64,000 nt of DNA. Source: Pseudonocardia sp. CNS-004 (lineage in GTDB: Bacteria; Actinomycetota; Actinomycetes; Mycobacteriales; Pseudonocardiaceae). The notes under the pieces are model-generated. The model did not search any database and was not told the origin of the DNA. It saw only the letters and a program-made list of their open reading frames with translations. The DNA is taken from contig MKJV01000055.1 of NCBI GenBank assembly GCA_001942185.1, positions 1 to 64,000 of the forward strand. The letters are read 5' to 3'. Shown piece after piece: positions 28,584 through 39,600 of this stretch (the first letter of the stretch is position 1; the number at the start of each line of letters is the position of its first letter). The translations under genes were made by a program, and so were the position numbers.

Positions 28584-29923
28584 TCAGCGGGTCGTGCCGC
28601 GGGTGATCGCGTGGTCCTCGGCGAGGTCGCGGTGGCGGGTCTCGCCGTAGCTGGCCACGGCCACGATGGTCAGCAACGCGCTGAGCGCCACGTACACCGA
28701 CACCGCGTAGCCGGAGTCGAACGAGGTGTAGAGCGCCACAGCGATGATCGGGGCGAGCCCACCCGCCACGACGGACGCGAGCTGGTAGCCGATCGAGACG
28801 CCCGAGTAGCGGACCTTCGTGCCGAACATCTCGGACAGGAACGCCGCCTGCGGCCCGTACATCGCGGCGTGGAACACCAGCCCGCCGACGACGGCGAGCG
28901 TGGTCAGCGCGAAGTTGCGGGTGTCGATGAGCGCGATGAACACGAACGCCCACACCCCGACTCCCGCGGCGCCGAGCAGGTAGATCGGCTTGCGGCCGAA
29001 CCGGTCGGACAGCGCGCCCCAGATCGGGATGACCACCAGGTGCACGGCGGCGCCGATGAGCACCGCGCCGAGCACGAACGAGCTGGGCAGGTCGAGCCGC
29101 TGCGTCGCGTAGCTGGTGATGACGATCGTGAAGATGTAGTAGCAGACGTTCTCGGCGAACCGCGCGCCCATCGCGGTGAACACCTCGCGCGGGTAGCGGC
29201 GGAACACGTCGACGATCGGCACGACCTCCTTCTCGCCCGCCGCGGCGAGCTCGGCCGCCTTGGCCTGGGCCGCCTTGAAGATCGGCGACTCCTCGATCGA
29301 CAGCCGGATGTACAGCCCGATCAGCACCAGCACCGCGGAGAGCAGGAACGGGATCCGCCAGCCCCACGCCTGGAAGTCCTGCTCGCTCTGCACGGCGGCG
29401 AGCAGGAACAGGAGCGCGTTGGCGAGCAGCTGCCCGACCGGCACCCCGGCCTGGGGCCAGCTCGCCCAGTAGCCGCGCCGCGCCGGGTCGCCGTGCTCGG
29501 AGACGATCAGCACGGCCCCGCCCCACTCCCCGCCGATCGCGAAGCCCTGCACTAGGCGCAGGACCACCAGCAGCAGCGGCGCCGCATCCCGATCGTCGCG
29601 TAGCCGGGCAGCAGCCCGATGGCGAACGTCGCGGCGCCCATCGCCACGAGGCTGATCACCAGCAGCTTCTTGCGGCCCAGCTTGTCGCCGTAGTGGCCGA
29701 AGACCAGCCCGCCGATCGGCCGGGCGACGAACCCGACCGCGAACGTGCCGAGCGCGAGCAGGGTGCCGACCGCGGGGTCGTTCGACGGGAAGAACACGGC
29801 CGGGAACACGACGGCCGCCGCTACGCCGTAGAGGAAGAAGTCGTACCACTCCACGGCCGTGCCGGCCATGCTGGCGGCGACCACCTTGATGATGTTGCCG
29901 CGTGGTTGTTTGTCGGTGACCAC
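28584..29923 (-). CDS. MFS transporter, metabolite:H+ symporter (MHS) type
   Basis: This 12-helix transporter of the shikimate/proline-betaine/citrate symporter group has the MHS loop motif [14 protein letters not shown] after helix 2, [13 protein letters not shown] in helix 4, and the inner repeat [17 protein letters not shown] one-base loss near 29587 splits it (CGGGCGCC read as CGGCGCC). Corrected length is about 447 residues. It is 23 bp from the SDR gene on the same strand, so the pair probably forms one operon. A carboxylate such as 3-hydroxybutyrate is a plausible substrate, from context only. Confidence 0.85.
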
Positions 29924-29946
29924 GTTGTCTCCGTTCCTTCGGTTCC

Positions 29947-30707
29947 TCAGTGGGCGGTCCAGCCGCCGTCCATCGACAGTGATGCTCCGGTGATCGAGTC
30001 CGACGCCGGCCCGTAGAGCACGGCAGCGAACTCCGCGACCTCCTCGGGTTCGACGAGGCGTTTCACGGCCACCGGCTCGAGCATCACCTTGTCGAGGACG
30101 GCCTCGGGCGGGATGCCGTGCGTGCGGGCTTGGTCGGCGAGCTGCCGTTCGACGAGTGGCGTTCGCACATAGGCGGGATTGATGCAGTTGCTCGTGACGC
30201 CGTGCTCCGCCCCTTCGAGCGCGATGACCTTGGACATGCCCTCGAGCCCGTGCTTCGCGCTGACGTACGCGGACTTGAACGGGCTCGCGCGCAGCCCGTG
30301 CACGCTCGAGATGTTGACCACCCGGCCCCAGCCGCGGGCGTACATGTGCGGCAGCGCGCGGCGGGCCAACCGGAACGGTGCCTCGAGCATCACCCGCAGG
30401 ATCAGCGAGAACCGGTCGGGGTCGAACTCGTGAATCGGGGCGACGTGCTGCAGGCCGGCGTTGTTGACCAGTATGTCGATGTCGGCGGGTAGCGCGTCGA
30501 CGGCCGCGAGATCGGACAGCTCGCAGGGCGCCGCTTCTGCGCCCGCCTCCCGCGCGAGTGCGGCGAGCCCGGCTTCGTCGCGGTCAACGGCCACCACCTG
30601 AGCCCCGTCCGCGGCGAGCCGCCGCGTCAGTGCAGCTCCGATCCCGGACGCTGCGCCCGTGACCAGCGCGCGCGCCCGGCCAGGGGCAGCGACGTGACGG
30701 AGGACAT
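29947..30707 (-). CDS. 3-hydroxybutyrate dehydrogenase-like SDR
   Basis: This short-chain dehydrogenase of about 254 residues has cofactor motif TGAASGIG, structural NNAG, catalytic Ser in VVNISSVHG and Tyr/Lys in SAYVSAKHG. The segment [21 protein letters not shown] is characteristic of D-3-hydroxybutyrate dehydrogenases. The natural N-terminus, [12 protein letters not shown] starting at ATG 30707, is one frame away and is joined by adding one G near 30671. The reaction would be 3-hydroxybutyrate + NAD+ to acetoacetate + NADH. Confidence 0.8.
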
Positions 30708-30998
30708 ACGCAGCACGGTACGTCGGGTGGGGCTGAACCGCGCTGTGGTCATCCCACACTGATCCGTACGGCGCATGTAGTCTGGCCACACAGCTGTTGA
30801 CCGGATGGTGCGGTGCCCGGCAAGTCGGGTCCCGTTCGCCGATCGGCCTTTGCGTCGTCAACTCGGGCGGTCAGGATTGTTGTGGCGCGCCCGACTGGCA
30901 GGCACGTGGCCGGACTCGGTGAACCGGGCGTGAAGATCGCTGGTATCGCTTGTCCGTGGCCGTCGCCACAACGGTGAGCACTCGATCCCGCGGATGAT

Positions 30999-31460
30999 TC
31001 ACACGCTGCGATAGCCGGGGTGGATCCCGGGCCGCAGGCCCTGGTCCGCCGCGATTCGGGAGAGCAGGGCGCGCAGCGTCTCGCGCTCGGCCGCGTCGAG
31101 GCTGCGGCAGAGGGCGTCGTCGTGCTCGCGGCCGACCTTCGCGATCCGGGCCAGCATTTCCGTCCCCTCCTCGGTGATGTGCAGCTCGTACAACCGCCGG
31201 TCGGTCCGGTTGCGCCTGCGTTCGACGAGCCCGCGGTCGGCGAGTGCGTCGACCAGCCCGACGAGCCTGCTCGGGGGCATGCCCAGCACGCCGGCCAGTG
31301 CCTGCTGGCTCTGTCCCGGCGACGCGGCGATGAGTCCGAGCAGGCCGACCTGCGGCGGCGTCAGGTCGAGAGCCGACACGCGCGCGGCGAAGCGTGCGGC
31401 GGCGTGCGCGCCGACCGCGGCGAGCAGGAAGGCCGACCCGGGTGGGTTCTCCAGTGCCAC
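30999..31460 (-). CDS. MarR family transcriptional regulator
   Basis: This 153-residue winged-helix dimer has the DNA-binding part PPQVGLLGLIAASPGQSQQALAGVLGMPPSRLVGLVDALADRGL followed by wing RRRNRTDRRLYELHIT, the standard MarR form. GTG 31460 is taken as start. It diverges from the LLM oxidoreductase at 31535, sharing a 74-bp promoter region that holds two 11-bp repeats. The 291 bp on its other side (30708-30998) contain no gene I can support. Confidence 0.9.
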   Translation of the reverse strand: MALENPPGSAFLLAAVGAHAAARFAARVSALDLTPPQVGLLGLIAASPGQSQQALAGVLGMPPSRLVGLVDALADRGLVERRRNRTDRRLYELHITEEGTEMLARIAKVGREHDDALCRSLDAAERETLRALLSRIAADQGLRPGIHPGYRSV

Positions 31461-31495
31461 GGGTGGACCGTACAGGGCGGTAACGGTACTCTCAA

Positions 31496-31522
31496 TGTAA
31501 TCGTTCAGAGTTGTAATCGTTC
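31496..31522. promoter_or_regulatory. Two direct copies of TGTAATCGTTC in a divergent promoter
   Basis: TGTAATCGTTC occurs at 31496 and 31512, a 16-bp spacing, between the divergent marR and LLM oxidoreductase genes and just upstream of the GGAGG of the latter. The AT content is clearly higher than in the surroundings. It is a likely MarR binding region, by position. Confidence 0.5.
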
Positions 31523-31534
31523 TGGAGGTGGAGG

Positions 31535-32358
31535 ATGTCCGGGCAGAAGTTCCGCTTCGGGGTGGTGATGCGCCGGAGGGCGGCGGGCAGCAGTGGGCCT
31601 CCACGGCGCAGCGGGTGGAGGAGCTCGGCTACTCCACCCTGCTGATGCCCGACGGCCTGCAGCTGCTCTCCCCGTTCCCGTCGCTCGCGGTGGCGGCCTG
31701 CGCGACCACCACGCTGCGCGTGGGCACGTTCGTGCTGGCCGGTCCGCTGCGGTCGCCGCGGGCCACGGCGTGGGAGGGGCACACGCTCTCGGTGCTCACC
31801 GACGGCCGTTTCGACTTCGGCATCGGGACCGGCCGCCCGGAGGCGCAGCGGTTCGCCGAGGCGCTCGGCCGCCCGTGGGGATCGGCGGGGGAGCGGCTGC
31901 AGGAGGTGGCCGAGTCGATCGAGCAGCTGCGCGGGCTCGACGGCGAGCGGCACACCCCGGTGCTGGTGGCCGCGGGCGGCCCCAAGGCGCTCGCACTCGC
32001 CGGCCGCACCGCCGACATCGTCACGCTCGCCGCGCCCCCGCTCGCCGGGCGCGACCACCTCGCCGGGATGGCCACCACGCTGCGCGAGGCCGCGGGCGAG
32101 CGGGCGGGCGACATCGAGATCGCGATGAACCTGTTCGCCATCGGCGACGAGATCCCGCCGTGGACCCAGAAGTTCATCGGGGCCGACCACGCCACCCTCG
32201 TCGCCCACGACTCGCAGACCCTGCTGCGCGGCACCCCCGCCGAGATGGCCGACGAGCTCCGGCGCCGCCGCGACGCCTACGGCGTGTCCTATGTCAGCGT
32301 CAACGGCTCGTTCGTCGACCAGCTCGCGCCGGTGGTGGAGCTGCTGGCGGGACGCTGA
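31535..32358 (+). CDS. LLM-class F420-dependent oxidoreductase
   Basis: This luciferase-like (beta/alpha)8-barrel oxidoreductase shows RVGTFVLAGPLRSPRATAWE and GRFDFGIGTGRPE, then VLVAAGGPKALALAGRTAD, all typical of F420-dependent members. ATG 31535 (MSGQKFRFGVVM) is joined to APEGGGQQWASTAQRVEELG by adding one G near 31571. Corrected length is about 275 residues. GGAGGTGGAGG precedes the start. It is divergent from, and probably repressed by, the MarR protein. Substrate unknown. Confidence 0.85.
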
Positions 32359-32442
32359 AGCCGTGGGGTGGGGAGTTCCTCCGTTCCGGTTCGGGGGTCC
32401 GCCGGGCGGTTCCCGGCGGTGCCGCGGCGAACACTCCACGGC

Positions 32443-32877
32443 ATGACATCGCTCGCCGCGCGCGCCGTGCCACCGGTTGTCCAGCTCTCGGTCCTGCTCT
32501 GGCTCGGCGCCATCGGCGCCGGGGTCGCGGAGGCGCTGGTCCACCTGCTGCTGCCCCACCCGCCCACGGTCGGCCAGCTCGCCGCGCGCTTCGGGATCTA
32601 CGCCATGCTCGGCGTGCTGGTGCTCGCGCTGCGCACGGGGCGCAACTCCGTCCGGTGGGCGGTGGCCGTGCTGCTCGGCGGGATCGGCACCATCTCGCTG
32701 CTGGTCGAACCGGTGTCCTGGCTGCTCGCCGGTGGCTCGCCGGGCCTGTTCCTCGTGACGGCCGATGCGCCCGTACTGGTGGCGGCGGGCCTGCGCATCG
32801 CGCACCTCGTGGCCGTGTTCTCCGCGGTGGCGCTGATGTTCCGCCCGGCCGCGAACGCCTGGTTCGGCGCCCGCTGA
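32443..32877 (+). CDS. Four-helix membrane protein of unknown function
   Basis: This 144-residue protein starts at ATG 32443 and has four predicted membrane helices (VQLSVLLWLGAIGAGVAEAL, GIYAMLGVLVLAL, WAVAVLLGGIGTISLLVEPV, RIAHLVAVFSAVALMF) with short loops. No family was recognised with certainty. It stands alone between the LLM gene and a convergent ECF sigma gene, 4 bp away. Confidence 0.65.
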   Translation: MTSLAARAVPPVVQLSVLLWLGAIGAGVAEALVHLLLPHPPTVGQLAARFGIYAMLGVLVLALRTGRNSVRWAVAVLLGGIGTISLLVEPVSWLLAGGSPGLFLVTADAPVLVAAGLRIAHLVAVFSAVALMFRPAANAWFGAR

Positions 32878-32881
32878 CCGC

Positions 32882-33463
32882 TCACGCGGAGGCCTGGCCC
32901 GCGCGGGTGAGGCCGTAGCGCAGAGTCCGCAGTGCCCGCTGCCGGGTGGGGCCGATGCTCCCGATCGGCAGCCCCATCATGCGCGACACCTCGGCGTAGT
33001 TGGGTTCCGGCGTCGAGAACAGCACGCTGACGAGCTCGCGGGGCTTCACCGGCAGCTCGGTGACCGCGTGGGCGACGGCCCGGCGTGCCTCCGCGGCCAG
33101 CACCACGGCCTCCGGGCCGGGGTCCTGCACGACGAGCTGGTCCTCCGCGACGTCGGTGGGCGACTCGCGGCGCGACCGCGCCAGCAGCGCGAGGCACTCG
33201 CGCCGGGCGACCGTGGTCAGCCAGCCACCGAGGCTGTCGGGGTCGCGGACGGTGTGGAGCCGCTCGAGTGCGCGCAGCCAGGTGTTCTGCACGGCGTCGG
33301 CGAAGTCGGCCTCCTGGAGCCGGAACGAACCGACGACGGCGCGTACGAGGCCGTCGTAGCGCGCCGTGAGTTCCCGCCACGCCCCCGGCTGCCGGTCGCA
33401 GGCATCTCTGACCAGCTGGGCGGTGCTCTTTGGGGTGGGCGCGACCGGATCGGGGCTGACCAT
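32882..33463 (-). CDS. ECF-type RNA polymerase sigma factor
   Basis: This 193-residue protein has sigma region 2 (AWRELTARYDGLVRAVVGSF, DAVQNTWLRALERLHTVRD, LGGWLTTVARRECLALLAR) and a region 4 that departs from the norm at PNYAEVSRMMGLPIGSIGPTRQRALRTLR. It has no anti-sigma gene beside it. It lies 84 bp downstream of the large SARP regulator gene on the same strand; that gap holds a TTGCANC heptamer pair, so the SARP protein could activate it, as AfsR does for the gene next to it in Streptomyces. Confidence 0.85.
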   Translation of the reverse strand: MVSPDPVAPTPKSTAQLVRDACDRQPGAWRELTARYDGLVRAVVGSFRLQEADFADAVQNTWLRALERLHTVRDPDSLGGWLTTVARRECLALLARSRRESPTDVAEDQLVVQDPGPEAVVLAAEARRAVAHAVTELPVKPRELVSVLFSTPEPNYAEVSRMMGLPIGSIGPTRQRALRTLRYGLTRAGQASA

Positions 33464-33519
33464 GGCTGACTCCCGAGAACGAGCAGGCCGTGCGAGACGT
33501 ACACGGTCGCTCAGCCCCC

Positions 33520-33537
33520 TTGCAGCGTGCTTGCAAC
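33520..33537. promoter_or_regulatory. Candidate SARP heptamer repeats
   Basis: TTGCAGC-GTGC-TTGCAAC is two heptamers separated by 4 bp (11-bp period), the geometry bound by SARP proteins. It lies between the SARP gene and the ECF sigma gene, 57 bp upstream of the sigma start. No clear -10 box at the classic spacing was seen. Confidence 0.45.
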
Positions 33538-33547
33538 TGCGTGGGCG

Positions 33548-36476
33548 TCAGCCGCCGAACACGCGTGCCGCGTCGGCCGCGAGCCGCGCCCGCTCGGCCG
33601 GGTTGCCCTCCAGCCGCCGTTCCGCGACGTCCAGCACCGCGCTCATCAGCCTGCGGGCGCGCGCGACGTTGCCGCCCGCGGCGAGCGCGACCGCGAGCCG
33701 CCTCCCGGCGAGCAGCGTGCTCGCGTGCCCCGGGCCGAGTGCGGCGTCGAAGATCCGCCGTGCTCGCGCCTGCGTCTCGACCGCGTCGCCGATCCGGCCG
33801 GCGTCGGCGTGGGCGAGACCGAGGTTCGTGAGGGTCATCGCCACCCGCGAGTCGTCCGCGCCGAGCACGCGCTCCAGCAACCGGACGGCGCGCAGGTGCA
33901 CCTCGACCGCCTCGTCCGCCCGGCCGGAGAGCCTTAGCGCGTAGCCCAGCTTGTCGAGCGTCTGCGCGGTGTCGGGGTGGTCGGCGCCGCAGACCCGGGT
34001 GAACACGTCGAGCGCCGTGCGCTGCAGCGTCACCGCCGCCTCGAGGTTCCCGGTGTCCTGCTCGACCATGCCGAGGCCCGCGGTGGCGTGGGCCCACTCG
34101 CGGTCCTCCCGCCGTCCCCGGCCCTCCAGCAGCGCCCGCCCGGTGCGCAGCGCCTCGCCCGCCGGGCCGAGCCTTCCCGCGGCCCACAGCGTGTAGCCGA
34201 GGTCGACCAGCACCGGAGGCACGAGGTCCTCCCGTGCGGCCTTCTGCAGTGCCAGCAGCGCCCGCTCGTGGGCCTCGATCGCGGCCGCGGCGTCGTCGGC
34301 GCAGTTCAGGACGTGGCCGAGGCGGTTGTAGGCGTGTGCGAGCACGATGTCGTCCGGGTCGAGCGTGGCGTCGAGGATCCGCACCGCGAGCCGGTGCAGG
34401 TCGAGCGCGGGCCCGAGGTACCCGGCGGCGTCGAGCACCTCGCCGAGCTGGCACACGAGCCGACCGTGCAGCACCTCGTCCCCACGCCCGTCCAGCAGGC
34501 GCAACGCGGTCTCCAGCACGTGCTGCGCCGCCGGGTAGAGCGCGCGCGTCGCCTGCCCGCGCGCCAGCTCGGCGAGCGCCTCGACCAGCCCGTCCGGCAC
34601 CGTCGCGAGCTCCTCGGCGTGGGCGGCGAGGCTCCACAGGTGCGCCGCGACGTCGTCGGTGTCGGCGTCGACGGCGGTGCACGCGTGGGCGGCCTCGACG
34701 AGCCTGCGCCTGCGCACGGCGACCGGCATCCGGGCCCTGACGACGTCCTGCACGAGCCGGTGCACCCGCACCGCGCCCGCCTCGCGGTCGACCAGCGACA
34801 ACCGCAGCAGCTCCGCGAGGGCGTCGTGCACGTCGAGCTCGTCGGCGGGCGGGCCGGGGCCGAGCCTGCGCAGCGTCGCGACGGCGACCGTGTCCGGTGC
34901 CAGGAAGGCCATTCCCTCCAGCAGCCCGGCCGCCCGCGGCGACCGCTCGTGCAGCCGGTCGAACGCGAGGCCCCACGTGGTGGCGACGGTCGGCCGCGAG
35001 TCGAGCGGGTCGCGCAGCAGCAGGCTGTCGCGGCGTTCGCGGAACAGCGCCACGTAGTCGGGGACGGACATCCCGGTCTGCTCGATGTAGGCGCACGCCT
35101 GTTCCAGGGCGAGCGGCAGGTCTCCGAGCTGCTCGGCGAGCGTTGCGGCCTCGGCGGCGGGGTCGCCCGTGCGGTCCACCACGTACCGGACCGACTCGCC
35201 GCGCTCCAGCGGGGCGACGGTGACGGGGCGCGCGAGCCGCCGCCACGCCGGGTTCCGCGACGTGATCACGACGTCGCCGTGCCGGGCGGTGGGCAGGAAC
35301 GGCTCGAGCACGGCCGGGTCGTCGGCGTGTCGAACACGAGCACCCACCCGGGCGCCCGGTCGAGGGCGGCCCACAACGCCGCGTGGGAGGCCTCACCGCG
35401 CTCGAACGCGGCAACGCCCAGCGCAGCCGCGAGGTCGGCCAGCCCGGTAGCGGTGCCCGCCGGGTCCTCGGCCGTGATCCACCAGGTGACGCGGCCCGGG
35501 CGGTGCCTGCGGTGGGCCAGCTCCAGCGCGACCTCGGTCTTCCCGCGCCCGGCAGCCCGACGAGGGCCACCGCCCGCGGCCTGCGGGCGTCGTCGTCGAG
35601 GACCTCTCCGACCCGGGTGAGCACGTCCTCCCGGCCCACGAACGAGCGGTTGCGCGGTGGCAGGCCGGCCGGCAGCACCGATGAGCCGGTCGTGGGCAGC
35701 GGCTCCTGGGCCAGCACGGCGGCGTGCACCCGGCGCAGCTCGGGTGCCGGATCGACGCCGAGCTGCTCGGCGAGCGCCTGGCGGCACCGCTCGTACGCCG
35801 CCAGCGCGTCGGCCTGACGTCCCGCGGCGTACAGCGCCCGGACGAGCCGGACCACCACCGACTCCCGCAGCGGGTCGCGCTCGGCGAGCTCGAGCAGGAG
35901 CGCGGTGTCCTCCCCGGCGCGCCCGCTGCGGGCGTGCGCGTCGGCCAACGCCTCCGCGGCCTGCACGCGCAGCTCCTCCCACCTCGCCGCGAGCGGCACC
36001 AGGTAGTGCTCGTCGCGCATCGGGCCGAAGGCGTCGGGGCCGCGCCACCGCGCGAGCGCCGCTTCGAGGTGGGCCGCCGCCGTGTCGTCCGCGCCGTGCG
36101 CGAGCGCCGCCCGGCCGCGGGTGACGTCGTCGACGAACAGGTCGGCGTCGACCGTGACGACATCGCGGTCGATCAGGTACCGGCCGGCGCGTCGCGGGAT
36201 CGCCGCGCCGCCCAGCAGCCGCCGCAGCCGCGAGACGTAGGCGTGTACGGAGGCCACCGTGGATCCGGCGGAGCGATCGCCCCAGACGTCGTCCACGATC
36301 TGCTCGGCGGTGACCGCCTCGTCGGCGCCGGCGAGCACGCGCGCGAGCACCGCCTTCTGCCGGGGCCCGCCGAGCGCGACCGGGCGGTCGTCGAGGGTGG
36401 CGGCGAGGTCGCCGAGCACGCGCAGGACGACACCGGTGTGCCGGGTGCGCGCTGCGTCGGTCACCGTCGTCGCCAC
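33548..36476 (-). CDS. SARP regulator with BTAD, NB-ARC ATPase and TPR domains (AfsR-like)
   Basis: This is a large transcription activator. An OmpR-like winged helix (residues about 15-100, VLRVLGDLAATLDDRPVALG and VASVHAYVSRLRRLLG) is followed by the BTAD domain (VRLVRALYAAGRQADALAAY), an NB-ARC ATPase with Walker A GLPGAGKTE, Walker B WVLVFDHADD and the GLPL-like DLPLALEQA, and a C-terminal TPR array (LDKLGYALRLSGRADEAVEVH and similar). Two one-base losses, near 35555 (inside Walker A) and 35323 (inside Walker B), split it. Corrected length is about 977 residues. GTG 36476 is chosen as start. Its likely targets include the sigma gene downstream. Confidence 0.85.
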
Positions 36477-36636
36477 TCCTTCGGAACCTGGTCGCCGGAG
36501 GAGAAAGCCTCGCCGCCGCGGCACGGCCCAGTCAACGTATTCGGCCGGCTCGGTGCCCATACACTCAAATGGGTAACGGGTCGGACACGCGGTGCGAGCA
36601 ACGCCGGGGTCCGGAGTCGTAGAGGGGGAGCCGGAA

Positions 36637-39600
36637 ATGAGTGCCCGAATCATCCATTTCGAGCCCGATTCCTACCCGCGCGTCGTCGCCGGGTCCGGGG
36701 GCGAGCTGGACGTGCTGCTCCCGTTCCGGGTCGAGACGGACGCGCAGATCGTCGCGTACCGGCTCGACGCCGACGTCGACGGGCGATCCTGGTGGCCGTA
36801 CACGCGCATGCGTCGCATCCGCGCCGGTTTCGCCGACTGGATTCGCACCCGGATGCGGACCCACGGGCAGTTCCGCTTCGAGCACCTGCCGTACTACGCG
36901 GGCATGGACGCGGGCCGGTCGCAGTACCTCGAGGCGACGCTGCCCGCGGTGCATGCGGGCGCGCGGGTCACCTACGCGCTCGAGGTGACCTTCGCCGACG
37001 GGGTGCAGGCCCGGTCCGCTGCGTACACCACCGTCGCGGTCGCACCGGACTTCACCCGTGACGACATCCGCCGCACCTTCATCCCGCATCCCGGCGCCGC
37101 GCTCGACGGGTGGGTGCTCTACCACCGGCGCACCCCCGGCCGCGACGAGATCCGCGTCGACGTCGTCGACCTGTTCGCCCATCGCCAGGACCGGCCCGAC
37201 CTCGCCGTGCAGGTCGCGACCTGGTGATCGACCTGCGCGAGCCGCAGCCCGACCCGCTGCCGCTCGTCGACGTCAGCGCCGACTCGGTCACGGTGGCCGT
37301 GGCGCGCGCAGGCGACGCCCTGCCGCCGGTGGTCGTCACCCACCACGGGCGGGCCGTCCCGGTCGACCTCGCCGAGCCCGCCGAGGTCGGACGCGCCCGC
37401 GTCGTGTTCGTCAACTTCGCGATCCAGGGCCTCAACGACCTGTTCGCCACCGCCGACGACGACTACACACCGCCGCGCACCTACGCGCAGGTCACGATGC
37501 GCGATCCCGCCGCCAGCTACAGCAGCCGTCCCGGCAGCAGCGAGAACAGCACCGGCGACGGGTACGCGTTCACCCTCGACGCCCACCGCCACCACCGCAT
37601 CCCCCAGATGTGGGCCATGAACGGCGGTCTGCTCGGCCTGCTCGCCCACGACTGCCCCGACGACCTCGAACGGATGCGCCAGGACGTCCGGGACGGGCTG
37701 CTCGTGCCGGTCGTCGCGGGATACGGGGCGCACCGGCTGCCCTACTACTCGGCGGCCACGAACCTCGACGCGATCACGCTCGGCTCCGACGCGATGCGCG
37801 AGATCCTCGGCGCGACCCGGCCGGTCTACTACCCCGACTCGCGGATCGTCACCGACCGCCCGAACGTCGTCGAGGCCCTGCAGAAGTCGGGCATGGCCTA
37901 CCTCGTCGTCGACGGCGGCACCCACGAGAACGGCGAGGAGGACACCGCCACCGTGGTGCGTGACCCGCAGCCGCCGATGGGGCGGGAGACCGGCGGCCGG
38001 TGGGTGAACTGGCAGTACCTGTGGCGCGACCGGGCGAGCGGGCTCAAGGTGCTGTTCATCGACCCGGAGATGAAGGACAAGCTGCTCGGGGCGAGCGACC
38101 TCGAGGCCGACCGCGGCAAGGTGGCGTTCGACCTGCGGCGCAAGTTCATCGAGCTGGCCGCCCAGCCGCAGCTGCGGCGCGGCAACCTGCTCGTCTACTC
38201 CGACGACGCCGACAAGGCCAGCGGCAACGGCTGGTTCGACGGCGTCTACCACGGCTCGGAGCTGCAGTTCAACCAGCGCTACCAGGCTGCGCTGTCGTGG
38301 CTGGCGGCCCACCCGTGGGTGGAGGTCGTCACCACCGACGACCTCACCGACGCCGACTGCGTCGGTGACCTCGACCTGGTGCGCGCGTCCGACCCGTACA
38401 TCGAGCAGGAGTGGCGCCTGCCGCTCGGCCCGGTGCCCGGCCACGACTTCGGGCTCGCGTTCGACACCTGGTACACCGCGTGGGGCCGCACGCCGGTGGC
38501 CTGGCTGGGGGAGGACCTCGAGGCCGTCTCGAAGCGGGCCGAACGGGCCGTGGCGGCCTGGCCGGCCGACTGCCGCAACCAGCTGTTCGACCTCGCCCGG
38601 CTGTACGTCACCCTCAACCTGCACGAGTCGCAGTGGTCCAAGCGCGCCCGGTGCCGGAGCACGCCGAAGGCGGCACCGACGCCGAGGACTTCGTGGTGGC
38701 GGAGTCGCTGCAGCTGCGCAACACGCACGTCTACCTCGCCGCGGCGGTGTGGGCGGCGTGGGCGCAGCGCGGGCAGGCCGAGGCTTCCGCGACGGCGGAC
38801 CGGTCGTCGACCGGGTGGCGGAGCTGGAACAGGCCGTCGGGGGCGACGTGCCGTGGCGGCGGCTGCCGGGGCTGCACTGGGACCACGACCCGTTGTCCAG
38901 CGTCGTGCTCTACAACGCCGAGGCGCTGGTGGTGCTCGACCGCAACGGCGGCCGCATCACCCACCTGTTCTCCCTCGTCGACGGCCACCCGTACGCCCTG
39001 AGCGGCACCTGCAAGGCCTACCAGTTCCTCGACATGGACTGGCCGTCCGACAGCGGCACGCAGTGCGACGGCATCGTGCTGCAGAACACGGTGTGGACCC
39101 CGAACCACGCCTACGTCGCCTGCGACGTCGACCCGAGCCGCGGCACCACCGGCACCAGCCCGGCGGGCAACGACGCGTTCGACTGGTACTACCCGGACAA
39201 CTTCAACACCTACGACGAGGTCGGCACCGGCGACCCGCTCGCCGTCACCTTCGAGTACGGCGAGGGATCCCCGCCCGCCGACGCCCCCGACACCCTGCCC
39301 GACCTGCACACCCGCCTCGCCGAGGACCACCGCGCGAAGCGGGCGGGCGAGCGCGGCGTGGTGCTGCACGACGTCGAGGCGTTCGGCCGGTTCCGCAAGA
39401 CCGTGCGCCTGGACGGCCGGGCCGTGCACGTCACCTACACCGGCACGCTCCCGGGCCACCGGGTCGCCAACGAGTTCTGCGTGGACCTGTGGGCCGCCGC
39501 GATGCAGGGCAGGCGCCAGACGGCCACGGTGGCCGCCGACGGCCGCAGCGCCGAGGTCGTGAACGAGGCCGGTCTCGCCGTCCGCGTCGAGCTCGGCGCG

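Noticed and set aside
36477..36636. CCCAT/ATGGG palindrome near 36560 as an operator
   Set aside because: Only 5-bp arms around an 8-base centre, likely by chance; no second copy supports it.
32598..36653. A 1,351-codon open frame on the minus strand spanning the SARP and sigma genes
   Set aside because: Only its first third carries recognisable SARP text; the rest is a shifted frame antisense-like in composition. The real protein changes frame twice and ends at 33548.
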